Shown: positions 48,398 through 57,906, numbered from the stretch's first letter. The stretch: 64,000 nt of DNA from Streptomyces roseifaciens (GCF_001445655.1 NZ_LNBE01000001.1:63811-127810), one strand, 5' to 3'. The notes: a model not told the origin generated them from the sequence alone. Program-made: numbers and translations.

Positions 48398-49756
48398 TCA
48401 GGGTGGGGCGTCGCCGGGCTCCTGGCCGGTCGCGGGCGCCTCGCTCGTGACGGGCGTCTCCACCGCGCGTTCGGTCTTGGTCCAGTGTCTGTGCCCGGTG
48501 ACGATCTGCCATACGGCGCACCAACCGGCGGCGAAGCCAAGGTACATGCACACCATGACGGCGGGAGACCAGCAGACCGCCTTCCAGGCCGGCAGGTCAT
48601 CGATGCGGCGCCAGTAGAGCAACGCCGAAACCAGGTAGGCGGTGAAGGGTAGCGACTGCCAGGCCAGGACGTTCAGCCACGCCGCGCCGGACACGAGGCG
48701 GGGCATCCCGGCGCCGTCCGCGCACAACGCGCGGAGGATCGCGTAATGCTGGACGACCGAGGCAGGCAGGGTGACGAGGTACGGGACGAGCAGGTAGCCG
48801 GTGAGTTCGACGCGGCCCGGGAGGCCGACGGCGGGCCGGGCCCAGAGTTCCGGCAGGCGGCTGATGGCGCTCATGTGTCCGTGGTACCAGCGGGTGCGCT
48901 GACGCAGCAGGCGGCGTGGGTCGGTCAGTCCCTGCTGGGAGACGAAGGCCGCGGTGGTGGAGGTGACCGTCCAGCCCCGGGCCGCGAGGCTGATGCCCAG
49001 GTCGAGGTCCTCGGTCAGGGAGTCCGACCAGGGGTGCGTCCCGACGTCGTCGAGGGCGGAGAGCCGGCTGAACTGGCCGTTGCCGCCTATGCTCACCGTG
49101 CCGGTGGCGATCCGGCCGAACTGGGTCAGCGCGCTCAGGGCCCAGAACTCGAGGTCCTGCAGCCGCAGCGCCCAGCGATGTCTGCCGCGGATGCGCACCG
49201 CCAGCTGGGCCCCGCCCACCGCCGGGTCCGTGAACCGTTGCGTCACCCGGCTCACGGCGCCCGGCGTCATCCGGCCGTCGGCGTCCAGCACGCATACCAG
49301 TACCCGGCCCGTATCCAGGCCCTCCTTCCCGGCGTGCTCGCGCACCGTGCGCAGCCCGGCGTTGAGGGCGGCGCCTTTGCCCTGCCGGGCGGCGGGCGGT
49401 GTCCTGCGGACCAGGCTGATGCGGCCACTGCCGACGGTATGCACGATGCGGGCGGTGGCGTCGTCACTGCCGTCATCGACGACGACGATGCGCACGCCCG
49501 GCTGTCCGTCGAGCAGGCAGCGCAGCGTGTTGGCGATGACGCGTTCCTCGTTCAGGCAGGGAACGAGGACGAAGACGCCCCAGCCGGTGGGCAGCGCGAC
49601 GGGCCGCTCGTGTGCCAGCCTCAGTTGTCCGCGCAGGGAACCGTCGGCGCGGCGGGCGAGGACGATGCCCAGGGCGAGGAGCGAGAAGTTGTAGATGCCC
49701 GTGAACATGGCGATGGCAACGGCGACATACTGGGTGATGGTGTCCAGTGCGACCAC
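48398..49756 (-). CDS. membrane glycosyltransferase family 2
   Basis: 452 residues from GTG 49756 with a strong GCAGGAGG six bases upstream. One N-terminal helix (YVAVAIAMFTGIYNFSLLAL), then a GT-A domain with PCLNEERVIANTL, VVVDDGSDDATARI, LVCVLDADGRM (metal DxD), SLTEDLDLG and RQRTRWYHG (QxxRW); several C-terminal helices follow. These are the motifs of processive chitin/hyaluronan/cellulose-synthase-like enzymes. Product is unknown. Final residues are low complexity. Confidence 0.85.
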   Translation of the reverse strand: MVALDTITQYVAVAIAMFTGIYNFSLLALGIVLARRADGSLRGQLRLAHERPVALPTGWGVFVLVPCLNEERVIANTLRCLLDGQPGVRIVVVDDGSDDATARIVHTVGSGRISLVRRTPPAARQGKGAALNAGLRTVREHAGKEGLDTGRVLVCVLDADGRMTPGAVSRVTQRFTDPAVGGAQLAVRIRGRHRWALRLQDLEFWALSALTQFGRIATGTVSIGGNGQFSRLSALDDVGTHPWSDSLTEDLDLGISLAARGWTVTSTTAAFVSQQGLTDPRRLLRQRTRWYHGHMSAISRLPELWARPAVGLPGRVELTGYLLVPYLVTLPASVVQHYAILRALCADGAGMPRLVSGAAWLNVLAWQSLPFTAYLVSALLYWRRIDDLPAWKAVCWSPAVMVCMYLGFAAGWCAVWQIVTGHRHWTKTERAVETPVTSEAPATGQEPGDAPP

Positions 49757-50190
49757 GGCGAGCCTCCTGCAGGCGGCCGACCTCGGAGTGTGACCTCACA
49801 AGGCGCCCCTTTCGTCACTCTCGCCCGGCTTTTGAACTACCCGGACGAGACACCGGATCCACCCCGGCGCCTCCCGCTTCCGGGGCTTCACGGACACCCC
49901 CCGAGGCACTCGGACACCCCCCGGCGCACGATGTGCGCCCCAGGCACAGTGGCACCGACCTTCCGGGACAGCCGGGAGCCTGTTCGCCGTACTGTCCCTG
50001 CTGATCAACATGGGCTGACCACCCGGACCAGCGCTCGCCGGCGGACGGACGCATACCCGCCGATCCTGAGGGGTCCGGCAAGCTTTCCCGTTGCCGCCCT
50101 GTCTGTCGCGGGCCCGGCGCAGTAGGGTGCGGGCCGCGTCTCCACCGGGTTCCGCAGTTCCGTCGGCTCGCGTACCTCCCTGTTACCGAT
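49757..50190. other. intergenic region
   Basis: 434 bases with no gene. It contains a direct CGGACACCCCCCG duplication near 49890-49923. Confidence 0.4.
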
Positions 50191-50212
50191 CGCAGTAAGT
50201 GATCTCACTGCG
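50191..50212. promoter_or_regulatory. palindrome before the lectin gene
   Basis: CGCAGTAAGTGATCTCACTGCG: outer arms CGCAGT/ACTGCG enclose AGTGA/TCACT arms. It ends just before AGGAAGGG, so it could be an operator or a hairpin controlling translation. Confidence 0.5.
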
Positions 50213-50228
50213 CAGGAAGGGCAGTCAC

Positions 50229-51218
50229 ATGAGGAAGAGACACAGACGCACGGTCCGTACGCTCCGCCTGGTGGTCCTTGCCGTGGTGGCGGCGCTGATG
50301 GCGGCCTTGCCGGGGGTGGGGCCGGCCGCTGCCCGGACGGGTCCGGCCGTGCCGTTCGCCGTGTTCGGGTCGTCGATCGCCGCGGCGCGGAACGCGGACG
50401 GACGCCTGGAGATCTTCGGGACGAACCCCGGGGATGCGATCTACCACCGCGGCCAGGCCAGTGTCGTCGGCGGTGTCTGGACGGGCTGGGAGCAGTTCGA
50501 CGGGGCCCTGCGCGCCGTGGCGTCCGAGACGAACGCGGACGGGCGCGTCGAGCTGTTCGGCGTCAACGGGGCGGGGAACATCTACCACCGCTGGCAGACG
50601 TCGCCCGGGGCCGGATGGTCCGGGTGGGAGCAGTTCGACGGGAACCTGACGTCGATCGCCGCGGCCCGCAACGCCGACGGACGCCTGGAGATCTTCGGCT
50701 CCAACGGCGCCGGGCACATCTACCACCGCTGGCAGACCTCCATCGGCGGTCCGTGGTCGGGCTGGCAGCAGATGGACGGCCTGCTGACCCAGGTCGCCGC
50801 CGAGACGAACGGCGACGGGCGGCTCGAGCTGTTCGGTGTCAACAGCGCCGGCAACGTCTTCCACCGCTGGCAGCTCGGGCGGCCCGGCGGCCCCTGGTCC
50901 GGGTGGGAGCAGTTCGACGGGAACCTTTCGTCGATCGCTGCGGCCCGCAATGCCGACGGACGCCTGGAGATCTTCGGCACGAACAGCGCCGGGAACATCT
51001 ATCACCGTGCCCAGACCCAGATCGGCGGAGGCAACGGCTGGGCGGGATGGGCGCAGATGGACGGCGGTCTGACCCAGGTGGCCGCGGAGACGAACGCGGA
51101 CGGGCGCGTCGAGCTGTTCGGGGTGAACAGCGGCGGCTGGGTCTACCACCGCTGGCAGACCTCCATCGGCGGACCCTGGTCGAACTGGGCCCAGTTCGAC
51201 GGCATCCTCCGGGGCTGA
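50229..51218 (+). CDS. secreted PLL-like beta-propeller lectin
   Basis: 329 residues from ATG 50229; in-frame ATG 50199 lies inside the palindrome and lacks a site. A signal peptide (LRLVVLAVVAALMAALPG) is followed by six propeller blades of about 48 residues, each NADGRLEIFG or NADGRVELFG, then YHRWQ and WSGWEQFDG. They alternate strictly between an A type (IAAARNADGRLEIFG) and a B type (VAAETNADGRVELFG), giving three AB pairs. PLL-type propellers bind sugars between blades. Stand-alone gene. Confidence 0.85.
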   Translation: MRKRHRRTVRTLRLVVLAVVAALMAALPGVGPAAARTGPAVPFAVFGSSIAAARNADGRLEIFGTNPGDAIYHRGQASVVGGVWTGWEQFDGALRAVASETNADGRVELFGVNGAGNIYHRWQTSPGAGWSGWEQFDGNLTSIAAARNADGRLEIFGSNGAGHIYHRWQTSIGGPWSGWQQMDGLLTQVAAETNGDGRLELFGVNSAGNVFHRWQLGRPGGPWSGWEQFDGNLSSIAAARNADGRLEIFGTNSAGNIYHRAQTQIGGGNGWAGWAQMDGGLTQVAAETNADGRVELFGVNSGGWVYHRWQTSIGGPWSNWAQFDGILRG

Positions 51219-51243
51219 CGGCTCTTCCGGGGCTGACGGATCT
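51208..51243 (+). repeat. 18-bp tandem duplication across the lectin stop codon
   Basis: Copies at 51208-51225 and 51226-51243 differ at one base. Each holds an in-frame GGC-TGA, so the stop is doubled. Confidence 0.85.
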
Positions 51244-51529
51244 TCGGCCACGGACCGTGCACCGCGCCGGGCTGCCTTCCGGGCAGCCCGGACCACGCGC
51301 CGAGCCGGTCACCCAAGTGTGCCGGGAAGGGCAGCAGGAGCATCGGGGCCCACATCGCCGGCAACGCACGGCTCCAGGAGCGCCGTCACGCTACTTTCCC
51401 GGCTGCAAGGCCTGCAAGCGGTTCACGGCCCCGGGCCGGCTTCTTCGAACGGGTGACGTGTCCGGGAGCTCCTCCGGCTCGTTCTTGCCGTAAAGGCCTG
51501 ACTTGCCGGAATTGACTGAAGGAGTCTGG

Positions 51530-51934
51530 ATGCGACGAGTCCTCGCGGTGACGGCCCTGACCGCGGCCGCGCTGAGCGCAGGCGTCACCGGCCCGGGCGC
51601 CGTTGCCCATGCCGCGGCCGGGGCGCCGGGCGTCGACATGGTCGGCACGGACATCAACCTGGAAACGGTGACCGCGAAGGCGGACAACGCCCTGCAGAAG
51701 ACGACGGCGGCACTGGGCCGGGCGGCCGGGGGCGGCGAACTCGGGAGGACCCTTCCCGCGGCCGGCCGGGCGGGCGGCGGTGCCCTGAGACAGACGACCT
51801 CGGGCGTTCAGCAGTTCATCGGACAGACGGCGGGATCGGCGGCACAGTCCATCGGCGGCGCCATGACCGCGGGGGCGAGGGACAGCCTGCCGGAGGGAAG
51901 CCTCCCGGAGCCGGGCTCGGTCCCCGGATACTGA
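51530..51934 (+). CDS. small secreted protein
   Basis: 134 residues from ATG 51530, five bases after GAAGGAG. A signal peptide ends near AVAHAAAG. The mature part is Ala/Gly/Thr-rich and helical (ALQKTTAALGRAAGG; GVQQFIGQTAGSAAQSIGG), without Cys. No family recognised. A very long terminator follows. Confidence 0.7.
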   Translation: MRRVLAVTALTAAALSAGVTGPGAVAHAAAGAPGVDMVGTDINLETVTAKADNALQKTTAALGRAAGGGELGRTLPAAGRAGGGALRQTTSGVQQFIGQTAGSAAQSIGGAMTAGARDSLPEGSLPEPGSVPGY

Positions 51935-51942
51935 TCCGGGCC

Positions 51943-51994
51943 GATGCGCCGGGCCCCGGGGACGTCATGGCAGATCCCCGGGGCCCGGCGCATC
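51943..51994. terminator. 20-bp stem terminator
   Basis: Arms of 20 bases (starting GATGCGCCGGGCC) with a 12-base loop, right after the secreted-protein stop. Confidence 0.85.
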
Positions 51995-52019
51995 CGATCG
52001 GGCGCTTGCATGTCGGCCC

Positions 52020-52059
52020 GTCCGCGCAGGCCGGCCCGCCCGGGCCGGCCTGCGCGGAC
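52020..52059. terminator. second strong hairpin, for the convergent gene
   Basis: Arms GTCCGCGCAGGCCGGCC and its inverse with a 6-base loop. It faces the minus-strand gene ending at 52175. Confidence 0.8.
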
Positions 52060-52174
52060 GCTGGGCATGGTTCCAGGGAGGCGCGGACGCCGGCCGCACG
52101 TGTTCCTCAGAGGGCGTCGTGATGCCGAACGGTCGCGTGGGAAGGCCGCTGCTCCCTGGCCGCGGCAGTGGGTC

Positions 52175-52444
52175 TCAGCGGTTGCTCCACAGGTTCCACA
52201 GCCAGTTCTTGGCGCACTGGTAGCGGTCCCAGTGGCCGCGCTCGATGCCCGCCTGGCCGGCCTCCTGACAGGCCCCCAGGCTGAAGAACTTGCCGCGGTG
52301 AACGTCCAGGCCGTCGTCCGCCGCGACGGCGAGCGCCCGCAGGGAGGTCGCCGCGGGTGCGGCGATGGCGGGCGCCGCCGCGCCCAGGCCAAGCCCGGCC
52401 ACGGTGATCGCTGCGAGAGCGGGCAGTACGGTGCGTGCACGCAT
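52175..52444 (-). CDS. small secreted protein
   Basis: 89 residues from ATG 52444, eight bases after AAAGGA. Signal peptide MRARTVLPALAAITVAG to about APAIAA. The mature part has two Cys (GACQEAG and QCAKN) and a Trp-rich C-terminus (NWLWNLWSN). No known family. Divergent from the nSTAND gene. Confidence 0.7.
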   Translation of the reverse strand: MRARTVLPALAAITVAGLGLGAAAPAIAAPAATSLRALAVAADDGLDVHRGKFFSLGACQEAGQAGIERGHWDRYQCAKNWLWNLWSNR

Positions 52445-52527
52445 GTCGTGGGTCCTTTCGGTACGACTCGAACGGTTCGCCGGTCCTCGGTGGCGGGACC
52501 GGATGCACCGTTTGTAGTCGCTGGGTG

Positions 52528-52574
52528 TTGTTCACGTTCGGCGGCCTGGCACTGAACAAACGCATGATGAACAA
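52528..52574. promoter_or_regulatory. TGAACAA half-sites upstream of the nSTAND gene
   Basis: TTGTTCA (52528-52534) and TGAACAA (52553-52559) form an inverted pair; another TGAACAA follows at 52568-52574. They lie in the divergent promoter region. Confidence 0.55.
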
Positions 52575-52604
52575 TCCGGATTGACCCGGGGGAGGTGCGT
52601 ACAG

Positions 52605-55514
52605 GTGCCACGTGGAGAGCGCCCGCTGGACGCGGAGGGCGGTCCGCTGCTGGATTTCGCCGCGAAATTGCGGAGGCTACGGGAGCAGGCGGGAAGCCCC
52701 ACCTACCGGGACCTCGCACGGCGGGCGCACTATTCGATCGCGACGCTCTCCGGCGCCGCGGGGGGACGTCAACTGCCCACCCTGGCCGTCACCCTCGCCT
52801 ACGTCCGCGCCTGCGGCGGTGACGAGCAGGAATGGGAGCTGACCTGGCGCAGGACGGTGGCTGCATGCGCTGCCGAAACCGTCGGCGCGGCCCCGGACCG
52901 GACCATAGAGGCGGCCTCTGCCCCCTATGCCGGCCTGGCCTCTTTCCAGGAAGCCGATGCCGACACGTTCTTCGGCCGTGAGAATCTCACCGGCAAGCTG
53001 GTCGAACACCTGAAGAAGAAGCGATTACTTGTTCTGTTCGGAGCTTCGGGGTCGGGAAAGTCCTCGGTACTGCGGGCCGGAGTGCTTCCCAAGTTCTCCG
53101 GAACACCCGCCCTGGTTTTCACTCCCGGCCCACATCCATTGGAAGAATGCGCGATCCAATTGGCGGCCCGAGCCCGGATCACTCCGGGCCCCCTGTACGC
53201 CGAACTCGCCGCGGAGCCGCGCACGCTGCACCGTGTCGCGCGCCAGACACTGGCCCGCTCGCCGAATCCGACGGACGGCGACCTCATCGTCATCGTGGAC
53301 CAGTTCGAGGAACTGTTCACCCTCTGCCGTGACGCGGAGGAACGCGACGCCTTCGTCACCTCACTCCTGCACGCCGCACAGACCCCCGACAGCCGCTGCC
53401 GCGTCGCCCTCGCCGTACGGTCCGACTTCTACACCCACTGCACCCGGCTCCCCGGCCTCGTCGACGCCCTGGCCGACGCCCACATCCCCGTCGGTCCGAT
53501 GACCATCGACGAACTGCGAGCAGCGATCGTCCGGCCCGCCGTCCGCGCCGGGCTGACCGTCGAGGGCGCCCTCCTGGCGGCTCTCACGGCTGCCGCCCAC
53601 GGCCGGCCCGGGACGCTGCCCCTGCTCTCACACGCACTCCTGGAAACCTGGCACCGCCGGCGGGGCAACGCCCTGACCCTCGCCGGGTTCCAGGCAGCGG
53701 GCGGCTTCGAGGGCGCCCTCGCGCAGACCGCCGAAGCCTTCCACTCCGGCCTGAGCGACACCCAGCAGCGGATCGCCCGACAGCTGTTCCTGCGGCTCAT
53801 CGCCCTGGGCGAGGGCACCGAGGACACCAAACGCCGCGTACCGCGCCACGAACTCGACGACACCTCCGACACCTCCGACACCGCGCAAGTCCTCGAACAG
53901 GCCACCCGGGCACGCCTGCTGACCGTCGACGGGGATCGCATCGAGATCACCCACGAGGCCCTGATCAGCTGCTGGCCCCGCCTCGGCCGCTGGCTGAGCG
54001 AGGACCGGGACCAGCTGCGCCTGCATCGCGCACTCACCGAAGCCACCGCCGTCTGGGAATCCTTGCACCGCGATCCCGACACCCTCTACCGCGGGGCACG
54101 CCTGGCCACCGTGAAGGATCTTCCGAAGGAAGCGCTGACCGCCCGGGAGAGTGCCTTCCTCGACGCGAGCGAGACCGCGGAAAGAACGGAGGCACTGCGC
54201 GTCCGCCGCCGGGTCCGCCGTCTGCGCCGGCTCGTCACGGCCCTCATCGTCCTGCTCGTCTGCGCCGTGACCGCCGTCGGCTTCGCCGTGCACTCCCAGC
54301 AGACCGTCACCGCGCAGCGCAACCACGTACTCGCGCTCAAGGCCGTCGACACCGCGGCTGCGCTGCGCACCCGCGACCGCTCGCTCGCCGCGCAGCTCGC
54401 ACTGGCCGCGCACCATCTGGAATCGAACGCGGCCACGCGCAACGGCCTGTCCAGCGTGCTTTCGCGCACACTTGACAGTCACACCCACGCGCTGGCCGTC
54501 ACCCGCGACGGCCGCACGCTCGCCACGGCGCGCGACGACGGCAGTCTCGAGCTGTGGAGCCTTGCCGATCCCCAGCGCCCCACCCGCCTGGGCGCCATCG
54601 ACGACCACGCCGACAGCGCCTTGGCGCTGGCCTTCGGCCCACGGGGGGACGTTCTGGCCGGCGTCGGCCGGGACCGCGAGATGCGGCTCTGGGATGTGAC
54701 CGACCCCCGGCACCCGCACCCGCTGTCGAAGACCTCCACCGGCCACACCGACCTCGTCTTCTCCCTGGACGTGAGCCCGGACGGCAGTACGATCGCCACC
54801 GGCAGCTACGACCACACCATCCGGCTGTGGAACGTGAGCGACCCGGCCCGCCCCCGCTTCCTGAACCGGCTGACGGGCCACTCCCTGAACGTCAAACCGG
54901 TCGTCTTCAGCCCCGACGGCACGACGCTGGCCTCCGGCTCCGACGACCGCACCGTCCGCCTGTGGGACGTGACCGACCCGCTTCACGCGCCAGCCATAGC
55001 CGTTCTCAAGGACCACGACGACTTCATCGATGCCCTCGCCTACAGCCGGGACGGTCGCACCCTCCTCTCCGGCAGCGACGACCACACGGCGCGCCTGTGG
55101 GACGTGACCAATCCGCGACAGCCCCGACGGCTGGGCCGCCTCGACGGCCATACCGGCATGGTCACCAGCGTGGAGTTCACCCCCGACGGCCGTACGGTCG
55201 TCACGGCCGGCCAGGACGGGACCGTACGCCTCTGGGAAGCGACCGACCGCTCCCACCCCGTCGAACGGGCCTCGCTGAGCAGCCTCTCGGGAGGACTCGC
55301 GGTCGTACTCCCTCTCTCGGCGCCCGGCGCGATCGTCACACTCAGCCACGATCACACGATCGACATCTGGAACACCGATCCGTCCTGGGCACTGGCCCAC
55401 GCCTGCACGCACGTCCGCACCACCATCAGCCGCGCCCAGTGGTCCCGCCACTTCCCCGGCCTGGACTACCGTCCGCCCTGCGCCGGCTGGAACCGGACAA
55501 GTCCACACCCTTGA
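52605..55514 (+). CDS. HTH-nSTAND1-TM-WD40 signalling protein
   Basis: 969 residues from GTG 52605, nine bases after GGGGGAGG. Order: an XRE-like helix-turn-helix (YRDLARRAHYSIATLSGAAG) at about residues 20-60; a P-loop NTPase of nSTAND type with FFGRENLTGKLVEHL, Walker A FGASGSGKSS and Walker B LIVIVDQFEELF; a single membrane helix (LVTALIVLLVCAVTAVGFAV) near residue 545; then about seven WD40 repeats (DGRTLATARDDGSLELW; FSPDGTTLASGSDDRTVRLW). STAND ATPases are stress or phage-response switches; here the sensor would be the WD40 face, apparently outside the membrane or tethered to it. Target unknown. Confidence 0.85.
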   Translation: MPRGERPLDAEGGPLLDFAAKLRRLREQAGSPTYRDLARRAHYSIATLSGAAGGRQLPTLAVTLAYVRACGGDEQEWELTWRRTVAACAAETVGAAPDRTIEAASAPYAGLASFQEADADTFFGRENLTGKLVEHLKKKRLLVLFGASGSGKSSVLRAGVLPKFSGTPALVFTPGPHPLEECAIQLAARARITPGPLYAELAAEPRTLHRVARQTLARSPNPTDGDLIVIVDQFEELFTLCRDAEERDAFVTSLLHAAQTPDSRCRVALAVRSDFYTHCTRLPGLVDALADAHIPVGPMTIDELRAAIVRPAVRAGLTVEGALLAALTAAAHGRPGTLPLLSHALLETWHRRRGNALTLAGFQAAGGFEGALAQTAEAFHSGLSDTQQRIARQLFLRLIALGEGTEDTKRRVPRHELDDTSDTSDTAQVLEQATRARLLTVDGDRIEITHEALISCWPRLGRWLSEDRDQLRLHRALTEATAVWESLHRDPDTLYRGARLATVKDLPKEALTARESAFLDASETAERTEALRVRRRVRRLRRLVTALIVLLVCAVTAVGFAVHSQQTVTAQRNHVLALKAVDTAAALRTRDRSLAAQLALAAHHLESNAATRNGLSSVLSRTLDSHTHALAVTRDGRTLATARDDGSLELWSLADPQRPTRLGAIDDHADSALALAFGPRGDVLAGVGRDREMRLWDVTDPRHPHPLSKTSTGHTDLVFSLDVSPDGSTIATGSYDHTIRLWNVSDPARPRFLNRLTGHSLNVKPVVFSPDGTTLASGSDDRTVRLWDVTDPLHAPAIAVLKDHDDFIDALAYSRDGRTLLSGSDDHTARLWDVTNPRQPRRLGRLDGHTGMVTSVEFTPDGRTVVTAGQDGTVRLWEATDRSHPVERASLSSLSGGLAVVLPLSAPGAIVTLSHDHTIDIWNTDPSWALAHACTHVRTTISRAQWSRHFPGLDYRPPCAGWNRTSPHP

Positions 55515-55551
55515 CCGGGTTCAGAGGCGCCTCTAATTTTGGAGAGCTCTC
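55511..55551. promoter_or_regulatory. TetR operator and promoter
   Basis: AGAGGCGCCTCT (55523-55534) and GAGAGCTCTC (55542-55551) are two palindromes just upstream of the TetR gene. TTGACC (55511-55516) with TAATTT 17 bases on may be the promoter they overlap. Confidence 0.6.
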
Positions 55552-55578
55552 TAAGTTTTACCGGAGGGGTGTGCGCGT

Positions 55579-56202
55579 ATGCAGACGGTCGAAGGCGGGC
55601 TGCGTGAGCAGCACAAAGCCCGGCGACGGAACCGGATCCTCGAGGCGACGCGCGAACTCCTGCGGGACAGCCCGGAATCGGTGATCAGTACCGAGCGGAT
55701 CGCCGAGCGGGCGGAGGTCGCCCCGGCCACCGTGTACAACCTGATCGGATCGCGCGACAAGATCTGGGAGGCGCTCGCCGACGGGTTCATGGACGAACTC
55801 GAGCGCCGTCTGGCGGCGATGGGAGCCGGTGACCCGCGGGAGGTCGTCAGGTCGACCGTGCGCCTGTTCGTGGACGACCCGGTCGTGTCGCGTCGCATGG
55901 TGCGCGAGTGGGAGGAAAGCGGCCTCGTACTCGACCGCAGTCCGCTCACCCAGCTCCGCCGGACGATGGCGGATGCGCGGACACAGGGCCTCCTGCGCGC
56001 CGACATCGACACTGACGCGCTGGCCGCCGTTGTCGGCACCGCGTGCGTAGGCGCGCTGCATCAGTGGGTCGTCGGCCTGATCGACGACGACCGGTTCCTC
56101 GCGCGCGCCCTGTTCGCGCTGGACGTCGCGCTCGCCGCGGCGGCTGCCGATCCCCACCGCGGCCAGCTGCTGGCGCCGCTGCGCATGCGAGGCGCGGTAT
56201 GA
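55579..56202 (+). CDS. TetR-family regulator
   Basis: 207 residues from ATG 55579, after GGAGGGG. The N-terminal HTH (RRRNRILEATRELLRD; ISTERIAERAEVAPATVYNL) is standard TetR. The ligand domain is unassigned. Its stop overlaps the start of the hydrolase (ATGA), so the two are cotranscribed and the hydrolase substrate or product is the likely inducer. Palindromes upstream suggest autorepression. Confidence 0.85.
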   Translation: MQTVEGGLREQHKARRRNRILEATRELLRDSPESVISTERIAERAEVAPATVYNLIGSRDKIWEALADGFMDELERRLAAMGAGDPREVVRSTVRLFVDDPVVSRRMVREWEESGLVLDRSPLTQLRRTMADARTQGLLRADIDTDALAAVVGTACVGALHQWVVGLIDDDRFLARALFALDVALAAAAADPHRGQLLAPLRMRGAV

Positions 56203-57056
56203 CGGCCGGCGCACTGCCACGCCCCCGAAGCTTCGTGGGCCGCGGCGGGATCCTGCTCGCGGCGGACGAGTGGGGCGAGGCGTCCTCGCCACCTCTTGTC
56301 CTGCTGCACGGCGGTGGCCAGACGCGACGTGCCTGGAGTCGGACCGGCCCTCGACTGGCCGCGCTGGGGTGGCGGGTCATCGCCCCGGACCTGCGCGGGC
56401 ACGGCACCAGCGAATGGTCGGCCGATGGCGACTACGGCCTCCACCTGTTTGCCGAGGACGTCCGGGCACTCGTCGCCGAACTCGGCCACCGGCCGATACT
56501 CATAGGTGCCTCGCTCGGGGGCCTGAGTTCACTGCTTGCCGCCGGAGAGGCACCCAGGGCGGCGATCCGCGCTCTGGTGCTCGTCGACGTAGCCCATCGA
56601 CCGGACCCCCGCGGGGTTCGCCGGATCATCGAGTTCATGCGCCGCCGACCGGACGGTTTCGCCAGCGTCGGGGAAGCGGCCGCGGCCGTCTCCGCCCACC
56701 TGCCACATCGCCCACCCCCGGATGACCCCGAGGGGCTACGGAACAACCTGCGACGCCACGGCGATCGCTGGGTCTGGCACTGGGACCCCCGGATACTGGA
56801 CAGCTTCGACGGCCGGACGGACCCGCCCGGCATGGCGGACCGTCTCCTCGACGCCGCGCGCCACGCCGACGTGCCGATCCTGCTCGTCCGCGGCGGGATC
56901 AGCGACGTGGTGCGCGCAGACGTCGCCGAGCAGTTCTGCGACAGGGTTCCCAACGCGCGGCGCGTCGAGGTGGCCGACGCGGGGCACATGGTGGTCGGCG
57001 ACCGGAACGAGCACTTCGTCGATGCGATCGTCCCGTTCCTGGAAGGGATCGAGTGA
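56199..57056 (+). CDS. alpha/beta hydrolase
   Basis: 285 residues, start fixed by the ATGA overlap with the TetR gene. Oxyanion loop LVLLHGGGQTRRAW, nucleophile Ser in ILIGASLGGLSSL and the catalytic His in EVADAGHMVVGD are visible; the acid is likely in the LLVRGGISDVV segment. Cytosolic. Substrate unknown; coupled to its TetR regulator. Confidence 0.85.
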   Translation: MTAGALPRPRSFVGRGGILLAADEWGEASSPPLVLLHGGGQTRRAWSRTGPRLAALGWRVIAPDLRGHGTSEWSADGDYGLHLFAEDVRALVAELGHRPILIGASLGGLSSLLAAGEAPRAAIRALVLVDVAHRPDPRGVRRIIEFMRRRPDGFASVGEAAAAVSAHLPHRPPPDDPEGLRNNLRRHGDRWVWHWDPRILDSFDGRTDPPGMADRLLDAARHADVPILLVRGGISDVVRADVAEQFCDRVPNARRVEVADAGHMVVGDRNEHFVDAIVPFLEGIE

Positions 57057-57147
57057 GCGTGGGACTCAGCTGAGATCAGGGTGGAGGACTCGGCCCCTGG
57101 GACGGCGGTCACATAACATGACCAGCCGGACGAGAGGAAGATCCCCT

Positions 57148-57906
57148 GTGAGCGCACAGTCCCCGCACGACGGGCCCAAGATGGATACTGCGCTCTACCC
57201 GGAGCTCAGCCCCGACGCCGGCGACCCGGGCGCTGGGCTACGGCGCTTCGCGGCAGCAGCCGGAATCACCCTGGCGCCCCTGCGCGTCACGGAATGGTCA
57301 TCGGCACCTCAGGGGCCGGTCACGCTCGTCGTCGAGGCAGACCGCGGGATCGTCCATGTCGTCCTGGAACGCGACCGGCGCGAAATCCAGGTCGACCTGA
57401 CGATGCCCTGGCTGGGAGCGGCTCTCTCCGGGCATGCCGAGACGCTGACGGACGTGGCGCAGGCGCTCGACGACTGGCAGCGTGGCGACGCACTCACCGT
57501 GATCGCCGGCCGTCGGGTGTGGCTCGCCGCCTCCCCCCGCGCAGTGGCACACGAGGAGGGACGCGCAGTCGAGTACGCGTGGGACGTGGCGAGGGCCGCG
57601 ACCGCAGGCCAGCGGAATGCTCCCCTCGTGGAAGGGGCGTACAACACCCCGGAGCTGCGCCAACTCGCCCCGTTCGTCACCCACGGCACGCTCACATTCC
57701 ACCGTTCCCCCATGCCGCCCTTCTCCCATGACCTCTTCGAGATAGGCCCCGCCGAGAACAACAGCTGGCGGGTCGGCAGCCGACAGACATCACTCGGCAC
57801 GCACACCGTTGTCACCACCGTCGCCGAAGCGATCGCCCTGGTCGTAGAGGCGCTGCCCCCGGACTGCAAGCCGGCCATCCAGGCCAGTGACTCCGAACTC
57901 GACTAG
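57148..57906 (+). CDS. DUF6193 family protein
   Basis: 252 residues from GTG 57148, seven bases after AGAGGAAG. LYPELSPDAGDPGAG, TLTDVAQALDDWQRGDALTV, FVTHGTLTFHRSPMPPFS and VAEAIALVVEALPPD match the DUF6193 group, often listed as natural-product biosynthesis proteins, though no reaction is known. No membrane or export signal. Stand-alone. Confidence 0.65.
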   Translation: MSAQSPHDGPKMDTALYPELSPDAGDPGAGLRRFAAAAGITLAPLRVTEWSSAPQGPVTLVVEADRGIVHVVLERDRREIQVDLTMPWLGAALSGHAETLTDVAQALDDWQRGDALTVIAGRRVWLAASPRAVAHEEGRAVEYAWDVARAATAGQRNAPLVEGAYNTPELRQLAPFVTHGTLTFHRSPMPPFSHDLFEIGPAENNSWRVGSRQTSLGTHTVVTTVAEAIALVVEALPPDCKPAIQASDSELD

